Positions 48,043-56,488 of a DNA stretch of 64,000 nt are shown here, in pieces. Made by a program: the position numbers and the translations under genes. Origin of the DNA: Streptomyces pristinaespiralis (GTDB lineage: Bacteria > Actinomycetota > Actinomycetes > Streptomycetales > Streptomycetaceae); assembly GCF_001278075.1 (NCBI RefSeq), contig NZ_CP011340.1, forward strand, positions 496,001 to 560,000, in the 5' to 3' direction. The notes under the pieces were generated by a model that saw only the letters and a list, made by a program, of their open reading frames with translations, had not been told where the DNA came from and did not search any database. Every line of letters starts with the position of its first letter. Position 1 is the first letter of the stretch.

Positions 48043-49914
48043 GTGACCGATGACGTTGGCAGACAAGTCCTCGACGGACGCTTTGAGTTGGTGGAACGGC
48101 TGGGCAGCGGTGGGATGGGCACGGTGTGGCGGGCGCGTGACTTGGCGCTGCATCGCGAGGTCGCCGTCAAGCAGGTGGGCCCGCTGGCCCCCGAGCTTGC
48201 CCTCCAGGACACGAACGCTTCCCGGGTGCTGCGGGAACGTGTGCTGCGTGAGGCGCGTGCTCTGGCGCGGATCAGCGATCCGCACGTGGTGACGATCTAC
48301 CACGTCGTCGAGGAGGGTGAGGGTTCTTACCCCTGGCTGGTGATGGAGCTGGTGCCCGGTGGCAGCCTGGCGGACCGACTGGACGAAAGGACGCGGCTGG
48401 AACCGCAGGAGGCCGCCCGCATCGGCCGACAGGTCCTGTCCGCGCTGCGTACCGCGCACACCGCAGGTATCTGCCATCGTGACGTGAAGCCCGCCAACGT
48501 GCTGCTGCGCCCGGACGGCGACGCGGTTCTCACCGACTTCGGCATCGCTGCCCTCCAGAGGATCGGCTCCACCGACACGGCGGTCGGGTCCGTGCCGCTG
48601 ACCGCGACCGGTGAGCTCATCGGCACGCCCGAGTATCTCGCCCCAGAACGTATCCGAGGCAGGGACGACGATCCGGCCTCGGATCTGTGGTCGCTGGGCA
48701 TCATGCTGTACGTCTGCGTAGAGGGCCACAGTCCGATGCGTCGGCCGACTGCATTGGCCACCATGGCGGCGGTCATCGACGGCACGGTGCCACCGCCGGT
48801 CCGGGCCGGCGCTCTGGCCCCCGTGCTGATGGAACTCCTCGTAGCTGATCCGGCAGCGCGGCCCTCGGCCCAGCGGCTCGACGCGATGCTGGCCGCAGTC
48901 ACGGACGGCGGCACGGTCCCCACCCGCCTACTGGCTGAAGCAGACCGACCTGCGGAACCCGCCCCCGCCACGGATCCGCGAGCGGATCCCCACCCCCCGT
49001 CCGCCCTCCCCCGCTCGCCCCTCCGTAAGCGGGCCTGGCTCGCCGCCGGGGCCGCAGCTTTGGCCACGGCGCTGGCCGCGACCGCGGTCCACTTCATGGA
49101 CACCTCACAGAACCCATCGGCGGACGGAGAAAAGCCCAGCACCCCGAACAAGCTCGGTCTCCTGAAACCAGGGACCCTCAAAGTCGCTGTGTACAACAGT
49201 GGCGGTGCCGGGATCGAAGAGCCCGGAATCTTCCCAACCGGCCTCGATCCCGACCTCGCCCGTGCACTCGGTGACCGACTCGGCCTGAAAGTGGAGATCG
49301 TCGGCGTCGAATATCCAAGCCGGATGATCGACGGGGTCCTGCACCAGGAGGAGGGGTCCCCCGGCCCAGTCAGCCCCACAAGGGGGTTCGATGTAGATGT
49401 GGCCCTCATGCCGGGCAAGTTCGTCGCTGGTGAACACGAGCAGAAACTCGACCTCATCCACTACTTCGACGTCGGATACGCCGTCTACGCGCCATGGAAG
49501 ACCGCTCAGCGCATCCGTTCCAAAGCCGACCTCTGCGGCATGGACGTCTCGATGGGAAGCTACGAGGACCTGATAGAGAAGACGTCCTACGAGGAGTGCG
49601 GCCCGAACCCGATCGAGCCGGCCTTGAAAAACGGCAACTTGGATGCGTTTGTCACCAGTCTGCCCTGGGCCGTCCACAAGACGCGGAACTCCAATGGCGA
49701 GCTCCATCTGTCGAAAGCCGATCTGACAGAGGATGCCCCCCTCGTCATGGCCGTCGACAGCTCCAAACCCACACTAAGCGAAGCGATCACGAAAACACTC
49801 GACGCACTGATCAAAAGCGGCGAGTACGGCGAGATGCTCGCCGATCGAGCTCTGCAGGACGGCGCCGTCACTGCGGCCCGAATCATCCGCAGCACTCCGT
49901 CCGACTCGTCATGA
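48043..49914 (+). CDS. Transmembrane Ser/Thr protein kinase with extracellular solute-binding domain
   Basis: The 623-residue protein joins a cytoplasmic PknB-type kinase to an exported sensor. The kinase (about residues 13-285) has the glycine loop GSGGMG, Lys43 (AVKQV), the HRDVKPAN loop (Asp147), DFG (165-167) and APE (APERI). A Pro/Ala-rich linker and one membrane span (about 331-351) follow. Residues 375-605 look like a family 3 solute-binding protein (LKVAVYNSGG, FPTGLDPDLARALGDRLG, then EECGPNPIEPALKNGNLDAFV), the type that binds amino acids or other small polar ligands. This suggests ligand-regulated phosphorylation. The start is a GTG; no transporter gene is adjacent. Confidence 0.92.
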   Translation: MTDDVGRQVLDGRFELVERLGSGGMGTVWRARDLALHREVAVKQVGPLAPELALQDTNASRVLRERVLREARALARISDPHVVTIYHVVEEGEGSYPWLVMELVPGGSLADRLDERTRLEPQEAARIGRQVLSALRTAHTAGICHRDVKPANVLLRPDGDAVLTDFGIAALQRIGSTDTAVGSVPLTATGELIGTPEYLAPERIRGRDDDPASDLWSLGIMLYVCVEGHSPMRRPTALATMAAVIDGTVPPPVRAGALAPVLMELLVADPAARPSAQRLDAMLAAVTDGGTVPTRLLAEADRPAEPAPATDPRADPHPPSALPRSPLRKRAWLAAGAAALATALAATAVHFMDTSQNPSADGEKPSTPNKLGLLKPGTLKVAVYNSGGAGIEEPGIFPTGLDPDLARALGDRLGLKVEIVGVEYPSRMIDGVLHQEEGSPGPVSPTRGFDVDVALMPGKFVAGEHEQKLDLIHYFDVGYAVYAPWKTAQRIRSKADLCGMDVSMGSYEDLIEKTSYEECGPNPIEPALKNGNLDAFVTSLPWAVHKTRNSNGELHLSKADLTEDAPLVMAVDSSKPTLSEAITKTLDALIKSGEYGEMLADRALQDGAVTAARIIRSTPSDSS

Positions 49915-50116
49915 GCGTCTGCGCCTCCCGCGACCGGGATCTGCGGCGTACACGAGACGAACAGCCGGCGAGCGGGGCGCAACGGCCGGCAACCAGGGTC
50001 GAAGCCGGCCCGGCCTCGTCACCTCTGCACCCGGCCCCTCCCCCACTTCAAGCACTCACTCGCCGGATGAAGCGCCCAGTCACAGGTGCCGAGCCGCGGA
50101 CGCCGACGGCAGAGCC

Positions 50117-50671
50117 CTACAGGTCGAATTCGACATGTTCGACGTCCGTGAACTTCACCAGCAGGCCCGACGCCCGGCGGCCGGCGTCCTTGAAGTAGAC
50201 CTCCTGCAGGGCTTCGGCCGCGATCTCGCTCAGTTCGTGTTCGGCCGCACCTTGTGCCTGGGCCTCGAAGAGCCGGCGTGCGTAGGTGGGCGGGAGGGCG
50301 ACGGTGAGGTGGCGCAGGCGGGCGTCGTCGGTGCTGCCGGGGGCGGCTTCGTAGCCGAAGCGGGCGCGGGTGTCGATGACGATGCCGTCGGTGGTGGCGG
50401 CCTTCTGCTTGGCCTGGGCGCGGATCTGCGGCTGCCATCGCCGGGTCACCTCGCGTTCCATGCGGGCGGCGAGGTCCTTGCGGGGCCTCTTGATCTGGTC
50501 CTTCACGTAGCGTTCCACGGTGCGCTGGGTGATCCCGAGCGCCTGGGCGGCTGCTTTGGTGCCTTTGAGCTGTTTGACGAGGTAACGCATCCGGGCGCCG
50601 GCCGTCTTGGGGATCGGGCGGGTGAACGCCTTGTGCACGGCCGCCTCGAGGCCGTCGGCGAGGTGTCCCAT
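50117..50671 (-). CDS. tpg: Telomere terminal protein Tpg
   Basis: The 184-residue protein matches Streptomyces Tpg, which is covalently attached to 5' DNA ends and primes end patching. It has the family N-terminus (MGHLADGLEAAVHKAFTRPIPK begins it), a helix-turn-helix (AAAQALGITQRTVERYVKD), TDGIVIDTRARFGYEAAPGS, and AEALQEVYFKDAGRRASG. Length and motifs agree with the 184-185-residue family. GGGGAG is 8 bases before the ATG. It follows tap by 5 bases, the standard operon order. Confidence 0.95.
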   Translation of the reverse strand: MGHLADGLEAAVHKAFTRPIPKTAGARMRYLVKQLKGTKAAAQALGITQRTVERYVKDQIKRPRKDLAARMEREVTRRWQPQIRAQAKQKAATTDGIVIDTRARFGYEAAPGSTDDARLRHLTVALPPTYARRLFEAQAQGAAEHELSEIAAEALQEVYFKDAGRRASGLLVKFTDVEHVEFDL

Positions 50672-50676
50672 CGGTG

Positions 50677-52824
50677 CTACTCCCCGTTGTCCGTGTGGGT
50701 GACGCGGCCGTCCTTGATGTACCGGGCGAGGTTCAGGCCGGGGCCGTGTTCCTCGTATGAGCCTTCCGCCCACAGGGTGGTCTGGGTGCCCTCGTGCTTG
50801 ACCATGCCCGGCGAGACGCCGAGGCGGAAGCCGCCCGGCAGCGGTTTGCCGCCCTCGTAGGGGAGGAAGTCCAGCGGGCCGGGTCCGTCGGAGGCGTAGA
50901 CGGCGCAGTCGGAGAGGACCGCGACCGGGTACCGGCCGGTGGCGCCCGCGAGCTTGAGCATCTTGCGGTGCATGTTGATCCGGGCCCTGGAGATGACGGC
51001 GGCGCGGATGTCGGGGCGCCAGGTCGGCCGGGCCAGTGCGGGCCAGGATTGACCGGGCCGCCAGCCGCCGCCCCTGGGTCGCTCCCTGAGCTTGCCGATG
51101 CCGCCCTTGACCGTTGCCTTGACAGCAGTGAGGACGATCGCCATCTGCGGGTCGTTCTGCTTGTGACCGTCCATCGCTGCGAGGAAGTCCTCGGGGCTCA
51201 TGCCGGGGGTGACGCCAAGGTCGGCCATGGTGGCGATGTAGGCGTCACGCAGCCGGTTGTACCAGTCGTCCAGGTAGCGGCCGTTGTCGGGGCGGACGTA
51301 CGCCTCGAGCGGTGTCACCCGGTAGCCGAGTTCGACCGCGTAGGCGACGGTCGGGGTCGCGTACCAGGCCGGGCCGGTGGGGCGTTCGCCGGTCGGTGTG
51401 AACGGGGAGGGCAGACGCGGGTCCAGTGCGATGTGAGAGAGGTCCACCAGCCAGGATCCGGGCAACTTCGGATCGAAGACGGGCTGCTTGACGTGGACCG
51501 GCGCTCCGAGGCCGACGATCGTGCCGTTGGCGGCCGCGGCGAACGCCATGTTGACGTCGATGCCGACGACGAACCGCTTGGTGCACTCGTCGTCGGTGAG
51601 GGGGCGGACCCAGTCGTAGGCCTCCTCCACCAGGACCTCGTCCGGGGTGCGCTGGTGGAACCGGGGCAGGTGTGCGAGCAGCGGGTGCCCGTCCGGCGCC
51701 TCACACGGTGCGCATTCCACCGGCTCGGTGCCGAGCGAGCCGGGGTTGTGCTCACGGTGCCGCTTCCCCGTCTCGTCCGGCTCGCCCGCGCGGGTCGGGG
51801 GGTGCAGAGCCGTCATCAGCTCCAGGCCGGTGACGGCGGTCGAGCCGCGCGGCGTCATCACCCTCTCCGCGTAGGTGCCCAGCAGGTTCGCGAGGTCCGG
51901 CGCCGGCAGCTGGGCCGCCTGCCCCCAGGAGCGCTCGTCGAGTGCGTTCCAGCCGAGGATGCACAACTGGACACAGGAGCGCCTCGATCCCTGTGCCGGA
52001 CGGTAGATGCGCGCCCACGGCCCGAAACCGCGGCGCGTGAGCTGCCAGTTCGCCTTGTCCAGCTGCTTCAGAATCTTGTGGTCCTCGTGCAAGCGGCCGG
52101 CGCGGCGCTCCTCGTCGGAGAGTCTGGTGGGCAGCCCGTAGCGGTCGGCGGCGGCATCGGTGAGGACCACGAGCGGGTCGGCGTCCTTGCCGGACCGGTG
52201 CAGGCGGGGCGCGCCGAGTTTCGCCTCGGTGAGCGCCCATTCCACCAGCGCCGGCAGGGACTTTGCCGGGACGTCCAGGACCAGGCCGCCCAGGCAGTAC
52301 GCCGACACCGCCCCGTCGACGACGTCGATGACCGCCAACGGACCGTGGGCGAACCGCGGGTCCCCAGTCTGCGTCGCGGATGCGGGCTTCGGGGTCGTCC
52401 GGCTCGCCGTAGGGCGGCGTGAGGTGGGTGGGGAGGCGTCCGCCGGCTGCGGATCCGAGTGAGTGGGGCGGGAGCTGTGCTGATCGGCCGGTGGCGCTGC
52501 GGCCGGTGAGGGCCGGCCGGTGACGGTTTCCGGGGCCGTGCGCGCTTCGGTGACCGCCTCTGCGGCCGGTGCGGGAAAGCGCGCGGCGAGGCCCTCGAGG
52601 AGACGGGCATAAGCGGCGCGCTTCGGCGGCCGCGGCTCGGTCCGGCCTGCTTCCCAGTTCCCCACGGCTTCACGCCGGGCGTTCAGCGCCGAGGCGATCT
52701 GCGCCTGGCTGAGCCCTGCGGCCTCGCGAAGACGCTTCCGTTCCGCGGGGCTCGGCAGATCGTCCTGCGCGACCTCCTCGAGCAGCGCGTCAACAGCGTT
52801 GAACAGCTCGTTCTCAGTGGGCAC
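50677..52824 (-). CDS. tap: Telomere-associated protein Tap
   Basis: The 715-residue protein corresponds to Streptomyces Tap, which binds the single-stranded telomere 3' overhang and brings Tpg to it. An XRE-type helix-turn-helix is at the N-terminus (LREAAGLSQAQIASALNARREAVGNWE, residues 31-57). A Pro/Ala/Thr-rich linker (about 95-155) and a large family-specific region follow, including a polymerase-like FVVGIDVNMAFAAAANG. Together with tpg downstream it implies linear replicon maintenance. The window is thus probably from a chromosome arm or linear plasmid. Confidence 0.95.
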   Translation of the reverse strand: MPTENELFNAVDALLEEVAQDDLPSPAERKRLREAAGLSQAQIASALNARREAVGNWEAGRTEPRPPKRAAYARLLEGLAARFPAPAAEAVTEARTAPETVTGRPSPAAAPPADQHSSRPTHSDPQPADASPPTSRRPTASRTTPKPASATQTGDPRFAHGPLAVIDVVDGAVSAYCLGGLVLDVPAKSLPALVEWALTEAKLGAPRLHRSGKDADPLVVLTDAAADRYGLPTRLSDEERRAGRLHEDHKILKQLDKANWQLTRRGFGPWARIYRPAQGSRRSCVQLCILGWNALDERSWGQAAQLPAPDLANLLGTYAERVMTPRGSTAVTGLELMTALHPPTRAGEPDETGKRHREHNPGSLGTEPVECAPCEAPDGHPLLAHLPRFHQRTPDEVLVEEAYDWVRPLTDDECTKRFVVGIDVNMAFAAAANGTIVGLGAPVHVKQPVFDPKLPGSWLVDLSHIALDPRLPSPFTPTGERPTGPAWYATPTVAYAVELGYRVTPLEAYVRPDNGRYLDDWYNRLRDAYIATMADLGVTPGMSPEDFLAAMDGHKQNDPQMAIVLTAVKATVKGGIGKLRERPRGGGWRPGQSWPALARPTWRPDIRAAVISRARINMHRKMLKLAGATGRYPVAVLSDCAVYASDGPGPLDFLPYEGGKPLPGGFRLGVSPGMVKHEGTQTTLWAEGSYEEHGPGLNLARYIKDGRVTHTDNGE

Positions 52825-52850
52825 GGTCCACCTCCGTGTCCACCCTACTC

Positions 52851-52905
52851 CGATCGCTCACTGCATCGCGCCTGAATCACACGATCGATCGCTCCTGGAT
52901 CGCAC
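52851..52905. repeat. Direct repeat upstream of tap
   Basis: CGATCGCTCACTGCATCGC at 52851-52869 is nearly repeated as CGATCGCTCCTGGATCGC at 52886-52903, 35 bases apart (three helical turns and a bit). The copies lie 27 and 62 bases before the tap start. They may be a binding site for an autoregulatory HTH, for example that of Tap itself. Confidence 0.45.
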
Positions 52906-53032
52906 TCTTCTTGAGGCAGGTTCGGCAAGCAGCCCCAGGGCAGCGGGACGAGAACACCGGCCCTGTGCCGTTCTCAGCGCCGTTCTCAGCGCCCCGGACG
53001 GGCCGCTGCCCCTTACCGTGCACCTCCGGCTC

Positions 53033-53617
53033 TCAGCTGAAGATGTCCAGGACATCCAGCCAGGAGCCGTCGTCGGCGGAGCGGGCCCGCATCGGGCGCG
53101 GCTCCGGGTAGGTTGCCGCTGCGGCCCTCGCGCGGACGACCTCCGGTCCACCGCACGACGCGACCGCGAAGGCACCGAAAACCTTGGCGAACGAGGCCGG
53201 GTCACGAAACTCCACGCCGAACGCCCGGCCGTCCCGCAGCGGTACCCACACCACCCGGTCGGACCGTATCCACTCCGGCACCGGCTGGTCGTCCGCGGTG
53301 GACCGCCCCTCCAGCCACAGCCGCGCCACGTGTAGGAGGTTCACCTCCTCCATCGGCAACCGCTTGCGCCGTACGCGCAGTTCACGCGTCGTCAGCGTGA
53401 CCCGCTGATCCTTCTTCGGATACCAGACGACGCCGATCCCGAACGGCGCCCACAGCAGGACCCCGATCACCGGCCAGACCAGAGCGTCGCCCCACGATCG
53501 GAGCAGCCCGCCGTCCAACAGGGACAGGGCCCCGAAGACCACAACCCACTTCGCCGTCATCCGCCAGAACCCGGTGCCCTGCCGGTACAGGACCCGCCGC
53601 TTCCTCGTCATCGTCAT
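53033..53617 (-). CDS. Small membrane protein of unknown function
   Basis: A 194-residue protein with two hydrophobic segments near residues 22-60 (WVVVFGALSLLDGGLL, then ALVWPVIGVLLWAPFGIGVVW) followed by a soluble part (VTLTTRELRVRRKRL, WVPLRDGRAFGVEFRDP). This is the arrangement of PH-like or DUF3093-type streptomycete membrane proteins, but I cannot assign the family. It is transcribed toward tap on the same strand. Confidence 0.7.
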   Translation of the reverse strand: MTMTRKRRVLYRQGTGFWRMTAKWVVVFGALSLLDGGLLRSWGDALVWPVIGVLLWAPFGIGVVWYPKKDQRVTLTTRELRVRRKRLPMEEVNLLHVARLWLEGRSTADDQPVPEWIRSDRVVWVPLRDGRAFGVEFRDPASFAKVFGAFAVASCGGPEVVRARAAAATYPEPRPMRARSADDGSWLDVLDIFS

Positions 53618-53970
53618 GCCCGCACGCTATCCGCCACCCCGCTGCTCCCGACAAGGCCGGCTGTCCGTCAAAGCCACTCGGACTTCGGTGGGACGCTCAG
53701 CCTTCACCGCGACAGGACAGCTGCCGGTGGTCGGCGCCTTAGGGTTGGCCGGTGCGCCTGTACGCCCGCGCCGCGCAACGCTGGCCTGAAGGCAGTCCTT
53801 CGGGCGTCCCTGTTCGGCGTTCTCGCGCAGGACGTCCACGGCCGCATCCCGAAGGAGCCACTCCGGGCCGGAGCCTCACGCTCGCAGGAAGACACGAGTC
53901 ATGATCCGAAGGCGCTGGACCGCGAGTTTCGTCCCGCCCACCTCGCCGCACCCTCACCCGCCAGCCGCAG
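53618..53970. other. No gene recognised
   Basis: About 350 bases. It holds the promoter of the membrane-protein gene and otherwise short unrelated frames. Confidence 0.5.
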
Positions 53971-54063
53971 CATCACCTGGGGGTGGCTGCGCCATCGGCC
54001 GCATCGATTACCACTGACCGGCAGCAGCGGCTCCAGCATGGCCCGTTCTTCGTCGGTCGGATC
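53971..54063 (-). pseudogene. IS5-type transposase N-terminal remnant
   Basis: The minus strand encodes DPTDEERAMLEPLLPVSGN followed by RCGRWRSHPQVM, the conserved start of IS5-family transposases with the DUF4096 domain (family pattern: LTDEQWALLEPLLP...GRWRDHRQV). Similarity stops after about 31 codons, so only a stub remains. Confidence 0.6.
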
Positions 54064-54114
54064 ACCTCTGCTTTTCGCGACCGGCGCGGTGAACTGTTCG
54101 TCGGTCGGGCGCGG

Positions 54115-54996
54115 TTATGCCTCGGCCTTCTTCATCAACTCCACCAGAGCGGAGAAGCTGTCCGCGGCGTGGCCGGCGTCCATACCGCGCCGGAAAAGCT
54201 CGACGACCGCGGCCGGAAGCGTTGTGTCGACTCCCGCGTCCGCGTTGGTGTGCAGGACATGCTCGACGCTGGCCATCCCCATGGCGAGGCGGTCCACGTC
54301 GCCGCTGTGCCGGCCGGCGTCGATGCGCTCGGCATAGAAGGAGAAGAATCCCGGCAACGAGTTCGCGGTCTCCACGGCGTGCGGCAGGATGTCCGCCGCT
54401 TCAAGGCCGTTGGCGTCGGCGAGGGTAATGGCCTGCCAGTAGCTCAGCATGGAGGTCCAGAACATGACCATGCCGATCTGGTACATGAGCGCGGCGAGCC
54501 CGGGGTCTTCCCCCCGGTGGTCGGTCCGCCCCGTGATGACTTCGAGCGCGGGCCGGTGCTGGTCGAAGACCTGACGCGGGCCGCTGTAGAAGGTCGACGA
54601 TTCGGCCTGACCGATTCCGGAGGGCGGCACGGTGACGCCGCCGGTCAGCTGGACGGCGCCGCGCTCGGCTGCCCAACGGGCCGCGGTCCGGGCCCTTTCC
54701 GGTGTGTCCGAACTGAGGTTGACCAGGGTCCGGCCGGTCAGTGCGGCCGCGGCAGGCTCGAGCGTGGCGTACATGGCGTCGTAGTCCGTGAGGCTGAGGA
54801 TCACCAGCTCATTGGAGGCGAGGGCCTCCTCCACGCTCGGCGCGAGCACCGCCCCACGCGTGACCAAGGCGTCCGCGCGCGACGCGGTGCGGTTCCAGAC
54901 GGTGACTTCGTATCCGCGGTCGAGGAAGGCGCCGGCCATAGCTTGCCCCATGGGGCCGAGGCCGATGACGGTGACCGACTGCTCGGTGCTGCTCAT
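54115..54996 (-). CDS. NADPH-dependent imine-reductase-like oxidoreductase
   Basis: A 293-residue protein of the beta-hydroxyacid dehydrogenase/imine reductase superfamily. It has an N-terminal Rossmann motif GLGPMGQAMA, WNRTASRADAL with the NADPH-type Asn-Arg pair, GGVTVPPSGIGQ (typical of imine reductases) and an all-helical C-terminal domain. Near the active-site position where characterised enzymes have Asp or Tyr, this one reads LMYQIGMVMFWTSM, so the proton donor may differ. It is divergent from a TetR gene that probably represses it. Confidence 0.85.
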   Translation of the reverse strand: MSSTEQSVTVIGLGPMGQAMAGAFLDRGYEVTVWNRTASRADALVTRGAVLAPSVEEALASNELVILSLTDYDAMYATLEPAAAALTGRTLVNLSSDTPERARTAARWAAERGAVQLTGGVTVPPSGIGQAESSTFYSGPRQVFDQHRPALEVITGRTDHRGEDPGLAALMYQIGMVMFWTSMLSYWQAITLADANGLEAADILPHAVETANSLPGFFSFYAERIDAGRHSGDVDRLAMGMASVEHVLHTNADAGVDTTLPAAVVELFRRGMDAGHAADSFSALVELMKKAEA

Positions 54997-55019
54997 GACG
55001 AGATCTCCATCCCTACTAA

Positions 55020-55084
55020 AACGAGCGCTCTATTTAGAGCATGGTCGGAACGTATCACAGTCCTGGAACGAACGCTCTACTCAG
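55020..55084. promoter_or_regulatory. Paired operator-like repeats between imine-reductase and tetR genes
   Basis: AACGAGCGCTCTATTTAG (55020-55037) recurs as AACGAACGCTCTACTCAG (55067-55084), 15 of 18 bases equal. The first copy overlaps the palindrome GCTCTATTTAGAGC. Placed in the 108-base divergent region, they are good candidates for binding by the adjacent TetR protein. Confidence 0.6.
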
Positions 55085-55104
55085 TCAGTCGATACTGTGG
55101 GTGC

Positions 55105-55704
55105 ATGCAGACCAGCACACGGGACCGGATCGTCGTCACCGCATCACGCCTCCTGCAGCGACAGGGCTACGTCGGCACGGGTATCAAACAGATCGCTCAG
55201 GAGGCGCAGGCCACCCTCGGCTCCATCTACCACTTCTTCCCGGGCGGCAAGGAGGCCGTCGCCGTCGCTGCGATCAAGTACAGCACCGAGGAATTCGCGA
55301 CGCTCCTGCGGAAGGCACTGGACAGTGACGACGACCCGGCGGAGGCTGTGATGGCCTGCGCCCGGCATCTCGCCGATGAACTGAGCGAGTCGGGTTGGAT
55401 CGACGGCTGCCCGGTCACGGCAGCAGCCCTGGAGACGCTCGGCACCGACTCAGAGATCCAGCAGGCGTGCGCCGACGCGCTGCGCAGCTGGGAGCAATTG
55501 GTCTGCGACAAGCTGCTGCGCTGCGGCCTCCCCTCCCAGAGCGCCCGGGAACTGTCGATCACCATCATCTCCGCCCTGGAAGGTGCCGAAGTCGCCGCCC
55601 AGGTCAACCGCAGCAAGGAACCACTGCAAGTGGCCGGCCGGCAACTCGCCCGCCTCGTGCGCTCGCACGAGGTCCAGTCACCGCCGGCAAGCGGCACCCG
55701 TTGA
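55105..55704 (+). CDS. TetR-family regulator (YxaF/LmrA type)
   Basis: A 199-residue regulator with an N-terminal helix-turn-helix (IKQIAQEAQATLGSIYHFF, followed by PGGKEAV, the signature of the YxaF/LmrA subgroup) and a matching C-terminal domain. It is divergent from the imine-reductase-like gene with duplicated operator-like sequences between them, so it probably represses that gene and itself and responds to a small amine, imine or drug-like ligand (inferred). Confidence 0.92.
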   Translation: MQTSTRDRIVVTASRLLQRQGYVGTGIKQIAQEAQATLGSIYHFFPGGKEAVAVAAIKYSTEEFATLLRKALDSDDDPAEAVMACARHLADELSESGWIDGCPVTAAALETLGTDSEIQQACADALRSWEQLVCDKLLRCGLPSQSARELSITIISALEGAEVAAQVNRSKEPLQVAGRQLARLVRSHEVQSPPASGTR

Positions 55705-55750
55705 TCGGAGATGCAGAGCCCGGGCCGAGGAGCCTGAGGAGGCAGGCAAG

Positions 55751-55993
55751 GTGATCACGGGTTCATCAGGCAGTACGGGGCGCGTTCCCCAGGCCCTCAC
55801 GTGGAGCACTGATGACCAGGACGAGCTGCCCGGCGCTCTACGCCTTCCGCAGCGTCGTGGTGTGGCCGCCGAGGCAGCCCAGGGGCTCGTCACCCGGCTC
55901 GGGAAACAAGCGGTGCAAGCAGTCATCGCCCGCATCCACCCCGATCACAGGGCATCCGCCTCCGTCGCCACCGCAACCAGGCTCCCCCTATGA
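55751..55993 (+). pseudogene. Possible GNAT acetyltransferase C-terminal fragment
   Basis: About 80 codons whose second half (GVAAEAAQGLVTRLG, then AVIARIHPDHRASASVA) follows the acetyl-CoA-binding helix and the last strands of GNAT acetyltransferases. The N-terminal half is absent, and the frame is continuous with the end of the TetR frame only by chance. The call rests on general pattern only. Confidence 0.35.
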
Positions 55994-56149
55994 CCTTTTC
56001 GTGGCTCCACAATGGGGCCTCCGGCCTTCAGGTCCGGCATGACGCCGTGAGTGGTGGTGGATGAGGCCGGTCGTGGTGTCACGGATGAGTACCGTCGCCT
56101 CGCGGGCCAGCTTCGTGTCCGGCAATGTCACGTCGGCCGTGCCGTCCAC
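55988..56149 (-). pseudogene. N-terminal fragment of an HD-domain hydrolase
   Basis: The minus strand reads DVTLPDTKLAREATVLIRDT then TGLIHHHSRR, the conserved N-terminus of a family of HD-domain phosphohydrolases in which HHSRR precedes the HD metal site. After this the similarity stops and the metal-binding part is missing, so the gene is truncated. It converges with the GNAT-like fragment; the two probably mark an old deletion. Confidence 0.5.
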
Positions 56150-56488
56150 GGGTGCGTCGTTGTCATCTGATCCGCCTTCGTAAGGTTCGGTCTGCTGCCC
56201 TCTTGGGCGATGCCCTTCCAGCGTTGCGGGGCCGGTGAGGAGCCGCCATGGCGAGTCCGTCATACGTCGCACGGACAGCGACACACGGGAGAGGCCGGCT
56301 CGGGCGCAGGCACCGGGGTGCGAGGTGGGGGTCGCGCGGGCGTACGCGACACCGTCGCCGCCGATGCGGGCCGGCGAGGCCGGAGCGCACTCCCATGAGC
56401 ACCGGCCGATGTCGGTGAAATCGTCGGTCTGACCGTCTCTCACGCTCCCCCAGGCCATGGACTGATCAAGCATGCGCAAAGAAAACAC
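56150..56488. other. No gene recognised
   Basis: About 340 bases left of the carbonic anhydrase gene. No family-like frame and no clear promoter motif. Confidence 0.5.
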
